From Prevotella sp. UBA6447 (lineage in GTDB: Bacteria; Bacteroidota; Bacteroidia; Bacteroidales; Bacteroidaceae), in assembly GCA_002437115.1 (NCBI GenBank), contig DJOD01000062.1, forward strand, positions 1-53,398: a DNA stretch of 53,398 bases. The letters run 5' to 3'. Shown here one piece after another: positions 42,655 to 51,232 of this stretch. Each line of letters begins with the position of its first letter. Position 1 is the stretch's first letter. The notes under the pieces were generated by a model, which saw nothing but the letters and a program-made list of their open reading frames with translations, was not told the DNA's origin and made no database searches. The translations under genes were made by a program, and so were the position numbers.

Positions 42655-45600
42655 TTATTTTACGATGATTTTCTTGTTGTTCACGATGTAGATTCCTTGG
42701 GCCACGCTGACGTTGCGGCTTTCGCCCGTTGCGAGCTGACCTTTGGCTATCATCTGCCCGGCTATGGTGTAGATGGCGTAAGCGGTTGCGGTCTGTGCCT
42801 TGAGCGTGATGGTGCCGTTGTGGGCCTCTATCAGCAGACCGCTCTTGGTCGTCACGTCGCTGATGCCTGTTGGCTTGAGGTCGTTGTCATCGAAGACCAC
42901 CATGGCTTTGCCAGCATTGGTCTTGTTGGTCGTGTCAAAGTAGGCACGGAACGGGCGTATGTTGAAATGGGAAGTCTCTTGCAGTTGTCCCGACTTCCAG
43001 AACAGGTTCTTGGAGAAGTACCAAAGATTGTCAGCTTTCTTAGGTTGCACGCCAGCATAGGTTCCGATGGCCTTCCATGTGGCAGAAGTATTGTTGGTCA
43101 TGTCGACGAATTTGACCTGTGGAGTGGTTCCTGTCGTGCTGACGGTACCTGTGGCCTTAAACTGTGCGCCAGAGATGACATAGTTGAATCCCTCGCTCTC
43201 AGTCGTCACGTAGTAAGGCTTGTTGGCTTCGGCGGTACTGGTGGTCACTTCAGTGGCTTTCACGCCGTAAGTAATCTCCTGATGAGACTCGCTGGCCGAA
43301 ATGCCTGTCAGCTCACCCGAGCCAGTGATGTTATGATAGGTGATGCTCGTGTTGATAACGTCAGAAGCCTCCTTGAGGTGTCCCTTGCCATCGAGCTGCA
43401 CGTCGAAGGGCAGCACCACGGCCATGTTCTTCACCTTTTCCTTGTTGCCGTCGCCTGAGGCCTTGGCGGTTCCCTCGCGGTCGTAGGTCACGGTGTAGCG
43501 ACCCGTGGTAAAGTCGTAGGGCGTGAAGAATGGCTGCTGGTCGAGCACCACGATGTTGGATGCGGCCTCGAAAGTGCCGTTGGCAAGTTTTGAGACGGTG
43601 TTCTCCACCTGGTCGCGGTGGAAACCGGGATACATGAAGTAGAGGCAGTTGTCAGCCGTGGCGTTGTTGAAGTCATCGCCAAAATTGACGTAGTCGACGC
43701 TCTTGAGGCTGCTTAGGTCGAGGTAGAGCATGCCGCGCAGGGCATCGCCAGTGTCGATGATGAAGGTCTTGTCGCTCTCGGCCTTCTCGCTCACAGCCTT
43801 GCTGATGGCGTTGACCACCTGCTCGGAGGTGAGGTAGCCCTCGGCGGTGCCGTAGCTGTCGGCAGCCACTTTGGCGGTCACCTTCACGCCGAAGAAAGTC
43901 TTGGTGTCAAGCGTGTTGCCGTCGGCCTTCACAGAGCTGTTCTTGTGGTTCTGGCTCTTCAGCGTGCTGGTGTAGATGGGCACGATGGTCACCACCGGCT
44001 CCTCCTTCTGCGACACGCAGTTCACGTTGAGTGTGTAGTAACGGTAGTCGATGTGCTTGGTGCCTTTGCCTGTGGGCATGATGTTCCATGTGGGCACGTC
44101 GGCTGTATATACATAATAGGTCTTCGCGTTGCCGTCAGCCGTTAGCGTGGCATCCTTGTATTTGGCTTCCATCTTTTTGAAATCGTTGTCAACAAGGAAT
44201 TTTTCTGTGCCGGCGACCACCGCTTCGATATTGGTGGCTGTCAGTTTGGCAGTGCCAGCTTTTTGTGCGGAGGTGCGTGCCGTGGGCGAAGGAGTCTTGT
44301 TGAAGTCGAGGCTTGTCGATGTGTCACCGCCGTTATCGGCATGGCTGCCTACGAGGAAGTAGTTGGAGTAGCTGCCCTTTGAGGGGTCATTCTCGTTCTG
44401 GCCTGTGGTGTACCACAGGGTACGGTCCTCGTTGTAAGCGTTCTGGAAGACCACCGAGCACTCCTTGTTGCTCTCCGTCTGCGGCACGATGACTGTCACG
44501 GCGTTGCCGCCGTTGAAGGTGAAGTTCTCTGATGAGAAGGTCGTGGTGTTCTCGCGGATGGTGCCGTCGCTGGCCTTACTGGCCACCGAGAGGTTGTGCA
44601 GCTCGGGATTGAGGGGCAGCAGCATGAGGTTGACGTTGTAGAGAGCCACCTCGCCATCGCTGAGCCCGCTAATGCCGAAGTGGATGGCATCGTTGTTGTA
44701 GTTGGTCAGTGAGACCGACTCGCTGGTGTTTTTATCGTTGAGCTTCTTGCCCTCCATGGCCGTGTTGCCGCGGGTGTAGGGAGTGGCCGTGAAGTTGCCG
44801 GCGGTGTAGCTCACGCCCGTGGTCGTGGTGACGGTGCGCGTCTGCAGCTTGTTGGCGCCAGTCTGGTTGTTGCTGATCACCCATTTGTTATTGTAGACCA
44901 AATAATAATCATTGTTGTTCCACCACTCAGTTGTATAGAAAAATCCATTGCTGCTGTTCCACTTCCATGAAGTGCTTGAAGTGCTTAGAGAGAGGTTGTT
45001 GGATGTATGGGTCAGATAGTAGTTGCCACTCTTGATGGTGTACCCATTAGAGGAATTACCCGAGATAGTCCACTCCGTGGCCTTGGCGGGATTGGTGTCG
45101 GTGATGACTTGGCTACCGTTGTGGCTGAGGTAATGGCCTTTGCCGTCGGAGATGATGTATTTGTTGCCCGATGTGATGGAGGTCACGTCGTTGTAGCTCA
45201 TCTTAAGGAAGTTGAGCTTGGCGCCGATGATGCGGAACTTTTCTGGAGCCTCCACGTAATAGTCGCCATTGCTTGTGGCCACATAGTATCGTCCGTCGCC
45301 CACGGTGACACCGCTGGGCTTGATGGCGCTGACGGAGCCATTGCTGCCTTGGTAGAAGCCCACCTCTTGCAGGTCGGAGGCGGGAAGAGACTGGTTGAAC
45401 GAGATGTAGCCATTGCCATTGGCCGAGAACTCACCGAGGTCGAGCAGGCCCGTGTGGATGTTCTCGGAGAAGTCGGTGCCTGGCAACTGGTTCTCGAATG
45501 GCTGGTCGATGACGTAGGTGAGCTTCAGCGACTTTATGAGGATGCTCACGGCAGTCGAAGCGTTGCCCGATGTGGTGCGGAAGTAAAGGATGTTGGAACC

Positions 45601-46185
45601 CTGGTTGAGGGTGACGTCCCATTTGTCCAAGTTTGATGTGATCTTCAAGCTGTCGGCCAGGAGCTTCACGTTGCCGTTGGCATCGTAGGTGTATTGGCAG
45701 ATGGAGGCGCTTGCCACCGTGGTCGTCGTTTTTACCTTTATGGCTTTGTCTATTTCCCATTGGTAGCGCGTGAAGCGATAGCCCTTGGGTGCCACCACAG
45801 CCAGGTAGACGTGATTGTAATACAAACTTGCACTGGGGAAATAGTTTGTCACGCTGAGATAGTTGTTGTGGGCGGCCTCAAAGCGCATGTCGTTGTCATT
45901 GTTGGCAAATGTACCTGTGCCGTTGTCACCCAATGTAGGTTTGTTGGACGACTGCATCTGCACATGCGTGATGTCGTGACGAAGATAGGTGAAAAACTGT
46001 GAGTCTGTGCCCGAGCCGCTAGCGTTACTGCCATATAATCCATGGCTTGTGTTCTTGTCAAACACGATGGTCGTTCCCGTCTTGCCGGCCGACTGTGCCA
46101 ACGCCCGCGTCGGGAACGCCGTCGCGAGAGCGATGAGAGAGAGAGCCGCAAATGTGAAACGATGAAGAACAAAATTTACTTTCAT
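42655..46185 (-). CDS. Large secreted protein, paralogue of the sialidase C-terminal module, T9SS-like tail
   Basis: From the ATG at 46185 the protein has 1176 residues with a signal peptide ending near RALAQ. From about residue 35 to the end it is similar throughout to sialidase residues 550-1527. Shared blocks include RHDI.HVQ, APKGYR, QYTYDANGNV, IDQP, HTGL.DLG, DQQPFFTPYDFTTG, AEANKPYYVT, WKAIGTYAGVQP and HFNIRPFRA. It has no catalytic domain. It carries one extra stretch (about 335-455) with NKYIISDGKGHYLSH and a YYLTH repeat, resembling a beta-trefoil/ricin-like or carbohydrate-binding insert. The final 70 residues look like a T9SS type A sorting domain. The frame stays open to 46329, but the leader and signal peptide favour 46185. 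Probably a surface adhesin or matrix protein; function unknown. Confidence 0.82.
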   Translation of the reverse strand: MKVNFVLHRFTFAALSLIALATAFPTRALAQSAGKTGTTIVFDKNTSHGLYGSNASGSGTDSQFFTYLRHDITHVQMQSSNKPTLGDNGTGTFANNDNDMRFEAAHNNYLSVTNYFPSASLYYNHVYLAVVAPKGYRFTRYQWEIDKAIKVKTTTTVASASICQYTYDANGNVKLLADSLKITSNLDKWDVTLNQGSNILYFRTTSGNASTAVSILIKSLKLTYVIDQPFENQLPGTDFSENIHTGLLDLGEFSANGNGYISFNQSLPASDLQEVGFYQGSNGSVSAIKPSGVTVGDGRYYVATSNGDYYVEAPEKFRIIGAKLNFLKMSYNDVTSITSGNKYIISDGKGHYLSHNGSQVITDTNPAKATEWTISGNSSNGYTIKSGNYYLTHTSNNLSLSTSSTSWKWNSSNGFFYTTEWWNNNDYYLVYNNKWVISNNQTGANKLQTRTVTTTTGVSYTAGNFTATPYTRGNTAMEGKKLNDKNTSESVSLTNYNNDAIHFGISGLSDGEVALYNVNLMLLPLNPELHNLSVASKASDGTIRENTTTFSSENFTFNGGNAVTVIVPQTESNKECSVVFQNAYNEDRTLWYTTGQNENDPSKGSYSNYFLVGSHADNGGDTSTSLDFNKTPSPTARTSAQKAGTAKLTATNIEAVVAGTEKFLVDNDFKKMEAKYKDATLTADGNAKTYYVYTADVPTWNIMPTGKGTKHIDYRYYTLNVNCVSQKEEPVVTIVPIYTSTLKSQNHKNSSVKADGNTLDTKTFFGVKVTAKVAADSYGTAEGYLTSEQVVNAISKAVSEKAESDKTFIIDTGDALRGMLYLDLSSLKSVDYVNFGDDFNNATADNCLYFMYPGFHRDQVENTVSKLANGTFEAASNIVVLDQQPFFTPYDFTTGRYTVTYDREGTAKASGDGNKEKVKNMAVVLPFDVQLDGKGHLKEASDVINTSITYHNITGSGELTGISASESHQEITYGVKATEVTTSTAEANKPYYVTTESEGFNYVISGAQFKATGTVSTTGTTPQVKFVDMTNNTSATWKAIGTYAGVQPKKADNLWYFSKNLFWKSGQLQETSHFNIRPFRAYFDTTNKTNAGKAMVVFDDNDLKPTGISDVTTKSGLLIEAHNGTITLKAQTATAYAIYTIAGQMIAKGQLATGESRNVSVAQGIYIVNNKKIIVK

Positions 46186-46202
46186 TCCTTTGTTTCGATT
46201 GT

Positions 46203-46420
46203 GCGCACCGAGGTTTAAGGCGAAACGGTGCGCCGGTTCGTCATCACCCATCGACCCAAAGGTGAGAAAATACATTTTTCCTAAAAACGAGATGCGACAA
46301 GGAAGAAAGGTGAGTCGATAACGAGCCATCTTCCCTTGTACAAGAATCCCCCCCTTGTACTTAGGAAAACAGCGCGAAACGCTTCTTGAATGTGCATATC
46401 GAGGATATCCCCCCCTCGAT
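46203..46420 (-). promoter_or_regulatory. Structured mRNA leader with paired GGGGGGAT-loop hairpins
   Basis: The predicted transcript begins almost exactly at hairpin A (46398-46420, stem ATCGAG/CTCGAT, loop GGGGGGATATC). Hairpin B (46338-46360) has stem GTACAAG/CTTGTAC and loop GGGGGGATT. Hairpin C (46203-46233, GCGCACCG/CGGTGCGC) lies 17 bases before the ATG. A and B have different stems but the same loop start, which suggests a repeated recognition site. An in-frame ATG preceded by AAGGGAAG lies at 46329, inside the leader. Confidence 0.6.
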
Positions 46421-46425
46421 GTCTA

Positions 46426-46456
46426 CAAAGTTACGGAGTTTTTGCGATTGTGCAAA
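46426..46456 (-). promoter_or_regulatory. Promoter of the 1176-residue protein gene
   Basis: Minus strand TTTG (46453-46456), 19 bases, TAACTTTG (46426-46433). Full consensus, giving a leader of about 235 nt. Confidence 0.87.
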
Positions 46457-46576
46457 AAAATATAAGCGATTTTTTCTTTTTATGCCAAATCAAGGCTTAT
46501 TCATGTCAAAAAAGTGTTTGTATGTAAGCAGGAGGCTTGAGCCATTGGTTAACAGGTAGGTCAGCACAAACGAAGC

Positions 46577-46641
46577 AAGTCCCTGATGGGATCCCAAGTG
46601 GCCGGCGAGCCAGCCAAAGCATGGGAATCCGTCAGGGACTT
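46577..46641. terminator. Long hairpin after korB, probable terminator
   Basis: AAGTCCCTGA (46577-46586) pairs with TCAGGGACTT (46632-46641), continuing inward with GGGATCCCA/TGGGAATCC, to give about 19 pairs with a GC-rich 25-base loop. A T-run (CTGTTTTTTC) follows on the plus strand; on the minus strand only TGCTTCG follows. It lies 50 bases past the korB stop. Confidence 0.6.
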
Positions 46642-46691
46642 ATCCTGTTTTTTCAAAATAACACCCTTTTCGGGCATATCAGGTTGTGCGC

Positions 46692-47696
46692 CTATTTCAC
46701 CTCCCAGATGTCGTTGGTCTCAAGAAGCTCTTGGAACGAGTGGTAGGGCTTGGCGGCACTAACATCCTGGAGCTGCTTGTGTACAGCATCGTCGTAGGTA
46801 GGGGCTTCGACGTCGCGTATGATGCCGAGGGCCACAGGGAACCCGTGCTCGTTGTCCATCATGGCGAGCTTCAGCTGCAAGGTGTTGTCGGGGCAGTGGG
46901 CGTCGTGCACGAGGATGTCGCTGAGCGTGTAGCCGTTTTTCCCGATTTCCACTACCTTCAGCCCGAATCCTTCTTGTACAAGGCCCAACTCATTGTGTTC
47001 TCCGAAGACCAGCGGTTGTCCGTGCTCCACGTAGATGGCGCTTCGCTTGCGCCCCTCGCGGGTGTAGACTGGCTCATAAGCTCCGTTGTTGAATATCATG
47101 CAGTTTTGCAGGATTTCGCAAACCGCCGCCCCCTTGTGTGTTGCCGCTGCCTTGAGGATGTCTATCGTGCCCTGTGTGTCGCTGGCCACGGCCCTGGCGA
47201 AGAAGTGGCCACGGGCGCCGAAGCACAGTTCCGCAGGCCTGAACGGGTCTTCCACGGTGCCATACGGGCTTGACTTCGACACAAAGCCCCTTGGGCTTGT
47301 GGGCGAGTATTGTCCCTTTGTGAGTCCGTAGATGCGGTTGTTGAGCAAGATGATGTTGATGTCGACGTTGCGGCGCATGGCATGGATGAAGTGGTTTCCG
47401 CCGATGGCCAGTCCGTCGCCATCGCCCGACACCTGCCACACGGTGAGCTCCGGGTTGGCCACTTTCACGCCTGTTGCGATGGCCGCCGCTCTTCCGTGGA
47501 TGGTCTGCATGGCGTAAGCGTTCACATAGTAAGGCAGTCGGCTTGAGCAACCTATGCCGCTGATCACCGCCGTTTGGTAGGGGGGCACGCCCAGTTCGGC
47601 CATGGCCTTTTGCAGCGATGCCAGAAAACTGTGGTCGCCACACCCCGGGCACCATCGGGGTTGGCCTTTCTTATAATCGTTAGCCGTGTAAGTCAT
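46692..47696 (-). CDS. korB: 2-oxoacid:ferredoxin oxidoreductase, beta subunit (KorB-like)
   Basis: The 334-residue protein has RWCPGCGDHSFLASL near residue 14 (Cys pair of the family) and a thiamine-diphosphate motif starting GDGDGLAIGGNHF and ending LLNNRIYGLTKGQ (about 91-130). With the alpha subunit it oxidatively decarboxylates a 2-oxoacid, probably 2-oxoglutarate, to the acyl-CoA with reduced ferredoxin. It can also run in reverse as a reductive carboxylase in anaerobes. The gene lies 42 bases after korA. Substrate choice (2-oxoglutarate versus other 2-oxoacids) is inferred from the fused-gamma alpha subunit and is not proven. Confidence 0.92.
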   Translation of the reverse strand: MTYTANDYKKGQPRWCPGCGDHSFLASLQKAMAELGVPPYQTAVISGIGCSSRLPYYVNAYAMQTIHGRAAAIATGVKVANPELTVWQVSGDGDGLAIGGNHFIHAMRRNVDINIILLNNRIYGLTKGQYSPTSPRGFVSKSSPYGTVEDPFRPAELCFGARGHFFARAVASDTQGTIDILKAAATHKGAAVCEILQNCMIFNNGAYEPVYTREGRKRSAIYVEHGQPLVFGEHNELGLVQEGFGLKVVEIGKNGYTLSDILVHDAHCPDNTLQLKLAMMDNEHGFPVALGIIRDVEAPTYDDAVHKQLQDVSAAKPYHSFQELLETNDIWEVK

Positions 47697-47738
47697 GATA
47701 TGATGGAATGATTAAGAAGTAGTAGAGAAAGTGTGTTG

Positions 47739-49628
47739 TCAGATCATCCTTGAGGCGTATGTCTCGCCGTCGGCCTTTATTTTTCCGCTGATGATGTCGT
47801 CGAAGATATCCACCAGTTTGTCGACGCGGAAGGGCTGTCCGTTGACGCGATTGAGCTGGTAGGGCGCGAACCCGTTGATTCTGATGCGCAGCAAGGCCGC
47901 CAGTTGCCCGAGGTTCTGCTCGGCCACCACCACCTTTTTATAATGCAGCAGCACGTCGGCCGTGTTGGCCGGCAGGGGGTTGATGAATTTTAGTTGGGCC
48001 AGCGCCACCTTGCGTCCCCGCCTCTGCAGTTCCGTCATGGACGCGTGCAGGTGTCCGTAGGTCGAGCCGAAGCCCACGATGAGCAGGTCAGCCTCTGCGC
48101 CGTCACCCTCCACCTCGAGGTCGGGCACACTGATGCGTGCCACTTTCTCCGCTCTTAGGCTGTCCATGTGGTGGTGGTTGTCGGGGTCGGTCGAGATGGC
48201 GCCCGTCTCGCCATCCTTCTCCAGTCCGCCGAGGATGTGGGTGTATCCCTCCTGTCCCGGCACCGCCCAGTAGCGCACGAGCGACTGTGGGTCGCGTCGG
48301 TAGGGCGAATATTTGAACTGCTGGTCGGGCATCACGCGGTGCGGCTTGATTTCCGGCAGCGCCTGGATGTCGGGCAGTCGCCACGCTGCCGAGCCATTGG
48401 CTATGAAGGCATCGGTGAGCAGCACCACGGGCGTGAGGTGCTCGAGCGCTATCTTGCAGGCCATGAAGGCCGCGTCGAAGCAGTCGGTGGGGCTGGTGGC
48501 GGCGATGACGGGCATGGGACTCTCACCGTTGCGGCCGTAGAGCACCTGCAGCAAGTCGGTCTGCTCGCTCTTTGTGGGAAGTCCCGTGGATGGTCCGCCA
48601 CGCTGCACGTCGATGATGACCAGCGGCAGCTCGTCGATGACCGCCAGGTTCATGGCCTCACTCTTCAGGCAGATGCCTGGCCCCGAGGTGCTGGTTGCGG
48701 CCAGCGCGCCAGCGAAGGCCGCCCCGATGGCCGAGGCGCAAGCCGCCAACTCATCTTCCGCCTGTACGGTGATGACACCCATTGACTTGTGCTTGGCCAG
48801 CTCGTGCAGGATGTCTGTGGCTGGCGTGATGGGGTAGGAGCCGAGGTAGAGCCTCAAGCCCGCGCGTTCGGCCGCCGCCATGAGGCCGTAGGCCGTGGCC
48901 TTGTTGCCCGTGATGTCCATGTATCGCCCCGGCACCTTGTGGCGCGTCTTTATGCGGTAGGTGGCTGGCACCGAGGCGTGTGTGTTGGCGCCATAGTCGT
49001 AACCCGCCCTCACCACGCGGATGTTGGCCTCGGCCACCGCTGGTTTCTTGGCAAACTTCTCATGGAGGAATTGCTCCACAAGGGCGAGGTCGCGCTCGAA
49101 GAGCCAGCACACCAGTCCGAGGGCAAACATGTTACGGCACTTGAGCACCGCTTTGTGGTCCAAGCCCTGCCCTTCGAGACACTCCTTAACCATCGTGGTG
49201 AGTGGGCAAGCCACCACGTGGTCGGGGTCGATGCCCATCTCTGCAAGGTAATCGTCGGTCTCAAACTGTGCTTTGCGCAAGTCGGCCGGGCCGAAGGCGT
49301 CGGTGTCGATGATGATGGTGGCCTGCGGCTTGGCGTGCCTGTATTGTGTCTTGAGGGCTGCAGCGTTCATGGCCACCAGCACGTCACACTGGTCACCTGG
49401 CGTGAAGACTCGTCCCTCGCCCACGTGTACCTGGTATCCCGACACGCCCGTGAGTGATCCTTGCGGCGCCCGTATGTCAGCCGGGTAATCGGGGAAGGTT
49501 GATATGCCGTTGCCCACTGTCGCTGAGACTGTTGAGAAGATGTTTCCGGCGAGCTGCATGCCGTCGCCCGAGTCGCCCGAGAAACGCACGACGACGTCTT
49601 CAAGCCTTTTCACTTCCATTTCTGCCAT
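47739..49628 (-). CDS. korA: 2-oxoacid:ferredoxin oxidoreductase, alpha subunit with fused gamma domain (KorA-like)
   Basis: From ATG 49628 (629 residues, MAEMEVKRLEDVVVRFSGDSG) the protein has an N-terminal gamma domain (about 10-190, GDSGDGMQLAGN and PADIRAPQGSLTG). The alpha pyrimidine-binding domain follows (about 220-450, with YPITPATDILHELAKHK and QRGGPSTGLPTKSEQTDLL), then a C-terminal transketolase-like domain. An in-frame ATG at 49724 would lie upstream of the promoter at 49695-49725 and is rejected. It forms an operon with korB. Confidence 0.93.
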   Translation of the reverse strand: MAEMEVKRLEDVVVRFSGDSGDGMQLAGNIFSTVSATVGNGISTFPDYPADIRAPQGSLTGVSGYQVHVGEGRVFTPGDQCDVLVAMNAAALKTQYRHAKPQATIIIDTDAFGPADLRKAQFETDDYLAEMGIDPDHVVACPLTTMVKECLEGQGLDHKAVLKCRNMFALGLVCWLFERDLALVEQFLHEKFAKKPAVAEANIRVVRAGYDYGANTHASVPATYRIKTRHKVPGRYMDITGNKATAYGLMAAAERAGLRLYLGSYPITPATDILHELAKHKSMGVITVQAEDELAACASAIGAAFAGALAATSTSGPGICLKSEAMNLAVIDELPLVIIDVQRGGPSTGLPTKSEQTDLLQVLYGRNGESPMPVIAATSPTDCFDAAFMACKIALEHLTPVVLLTDAFIANGSAAWRLPDIQALPEIKPHRVMPDQQFKYSPYRRDPQSLVRYWAVPGQEGYTHILGGLEKDGETGAISTDPDNHHHMDSLRAEKVARISVPDLEVEGDGAEADLLIVGFGSTYGHLHASMTELQRRGRKVALAQLKFINPLPANTADVLLHYKKVVVAEQNLGQLAALLRIRINGFAPYQLNRVNGQPFRVDKLVDIFDDIISGKIKADGETYASRMI

Positions 49629-49694
49629 GTTGTTAAGGTTTTCGTTTTTAATTGTGGTGGTGATTGTTTGGCTCCACCTGAAGAGATGACAGGG

Positions 49695-49725
49695 CAAAGA
49701 TATAGGTTCTTTTTGACATGGCAAA
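49695..49725 (-). promoter_or_regulatory. Promoter of korAB
   Basis: Minus strand TTTG (49722-49725), 19 bases, TATCTTTG (49695-49702). Full consensus; leader about 60 nt. Confidence 0.88.
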
Positions 49726-49746
49726 CACTTTTCGGATAGATTTTTG

Positions 49747-49754
49747 TAACTTTG
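49747..49754 (+). promoter_or_regulatory. -7 element of the purF-like gene
   Basis: TAACTTTG, 34 bases before the ATG at 49789. No TTTG at standard -33 spacing. The divergent korAB and purF-like promoters lie within 60 bases of each other. Confidence 0.6.
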
Positions 49755-49788
49755 CGAGCAATTACCAATACAACCAATCTATTGTAAC

Positions 49789-51222
49789 ATGGGAGGATTC
49801 TTTGGAACCATCGAAGTGCGGAGCTGTGCCAACGACTTGTTTTATGGCACCGACTATAATTCACACTTAGGCACCAAGCGTGCCGGACTTGTCACGCTCG
49901 ACAAGGAAAAGGGCTTCTGCCGCTCCATCCACAGTTTGGAGAGTAGTTATTTCCGTACCAAGTTTGAAGCCGAGCTCGACGACTTCGTGGGCAACGCCGG
50001 CCTGGGTGTCATCAGCGACACCGACCCGCAGCCCATCATCATGAGCTCACACCTCGGGCGCTACGCCGTGGTGACCGTGGCCCACATCCTCAATATGCGT
50101 GAGATAGCCGACGAGATGTTGGCCAAGCGTATGACCCTCAGCGAGATGTCGGCCAACAACCTCAACCCGACGGAGCTTGTGGCCATGCTCATCAACATGG
50201 GCGACACGTTTGTGGAGGGCATCAACAATGTGTTTCGCAAGGTACGCGGCTCCTGCTCGTTGCTGGTGCTGACCGAGGACGGCATCATCTGCGCGCGCGA
50301 CTACCTGGGCCGCACGCCTATCGTGCTGGGCCACAAGGACGGAGCCTGGGCGGCCACCTCGGAGACGACTGCGTTCCCCAACCTCGACTTCGAGACGGTG
50401 CGCGACCTGGGTCCGGGCGAGATCGTGCGCATCAAGGCCGACGGCATGGAGGTGTTGCAAGAGGCATCCAACCACCGTCAGGTGTGTTCTTTCCTTTGGG
50501 TATACTACGGTTTCCCGACGAGCGACTATGAGGGCATCAACGTGGAAGACGTGCGTGAGCGCAATGGTAAGATTATGGGCGAGAAAGACGATACCGAAGC
50601 CGACCTCGTGTGCGGCATCCCAGACAGTGGCGTGGGCACGGCGTTGGGCTACGCTGAGGGTCACGGCATACCCTACAAGCGTGCGGTGTTGAAGTACACA
50701 CCGACATGGCCACGCTCGTTTACCCCGAGCAACCAGTCGCGTCGCAGCCTCGTGGCCAAGATGAAGCTCATCCCCAACGCCGCCATTCTCAAGGGAAATC
50801 GAGTGGTGTTTTGCGACGACTCCATCGTGCGCGGCACTCAGTTGCGCGACAACGTGTGCACCTTCTTCGAGAACGGCGCCCGTGAGGTTCACGCGCGCAT
50901 CAGTTGTCCGCCGCTGGTCTACGGTTGCCCGTTCATCGGCTTCACGTCGTCGAAGAGCGACATGGAGCTCATCACACGCCGCATCATCCAAGACTTCGAG
51001 GGCAACAGCGAAAAAGACCTCGAAAAGTATGCCACTACTGGGTCGCCCCAGTATGAGCGCATGGTGAAGGAGATTGCGCGCCGCTTGGGCCTGTCTACGC
51101 TGAAGTTTAACACCATTGAGGACCTCATCGAGAGCATCGGTCTGCCCAAGTGTGAGGTGTGCACCCACTGCTTCGACGGCTCCAGCTACATGCCGCAAGA
51201 CGCAGATGGGCTCAAGAAGTGA
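49789..51222 (+). CDS. PurF-like phosphoribosyltransferase with a degenerate glutaminase domain
   Basis: The 477-residue protein aligns by motif with amidophosphoribosyltransferase (first step of purine synthesis, PRPP plus glutamine). The PRPP motif VVFCDDSIVRGTQ (339-351) is intact. Cys residues at 233, in CPPLVYGCPF (about 375-384) and in CTHC (about 460) match the Fe-S ligand pattern of Bacillus-type PurF. However the N-terminus is MGGFFGTI, not MCGIFGI, so the catalytic Cys is Gly. The HRGQ, RYST and HNGN positions read as HLGT, VISD and VAHI. The glutaminase is therefore expected to be dead, and the enzyme could use free ammonia or do something else. It is a single gene with a terminator. 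I recall close relatives in Bacteroides with the same Gly. Confidence 0.88.
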   Translation: MGGFFGTIEVRSCANDLFYGTDYNSHLGTKRAGLVTLDKEKGFCRSIHSLESSYFRTKFEAELDDFVGNAGLGVISDTDPQPIIMSSHLGRYAVVTVAHILNMREIADEMLAKRMTLSEMSANNLNPTELVAMLINMGDTFVEGINNVFRKVRGSCSLLVLTEDGIICARDYLGRTPIVLGHKDGAWAATSETTAFPNLDFETVRDLGPGEIVRIKADGMEVLQEASNHRQVCSFLWVYYGFPTSDYEGINVEDVRERNGKIMGEKDDTEADLVCGIPDSGVGTALGYAEGHGIPYKRAVLKYTPTWPRSFTPSNQSRRSLVAKMKLIPNAAILKGNRVVFCDDSIVRGTQLRDNVCTFFENGAREVHARISCPPLVYGCPFIGFTSSKSDMELITRRIIQDFEGNSEKDLEKYATTGSPQYERMVKEIARRLGLSTLKFNTIEDLIESIGLPKCEVCTHCFDGSSYMPQDADGLKK

Positions 51223-51232
51223 CTTTTTCTGT

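Noticed and set aside
46186..46329. N-terminal extension of 48 codons for the 1176-residue protein
   Set aside because: It would place 48 residues ahead of a clean signal peptide. An AAGGGAAG stretch precedes ATG 46329, so a minor upstream start cannot be wholly excluded, but the secreted form must start at 46185.
49629..49724. Longer N-terminus for the KorA-like protein
   Set aside because: The extra 32 codons would start upstream of the mapped-by-sequence promoter and lack similarity to the family; MAEMEVKRLEDVVVRFSGDSG is the normal beginning.
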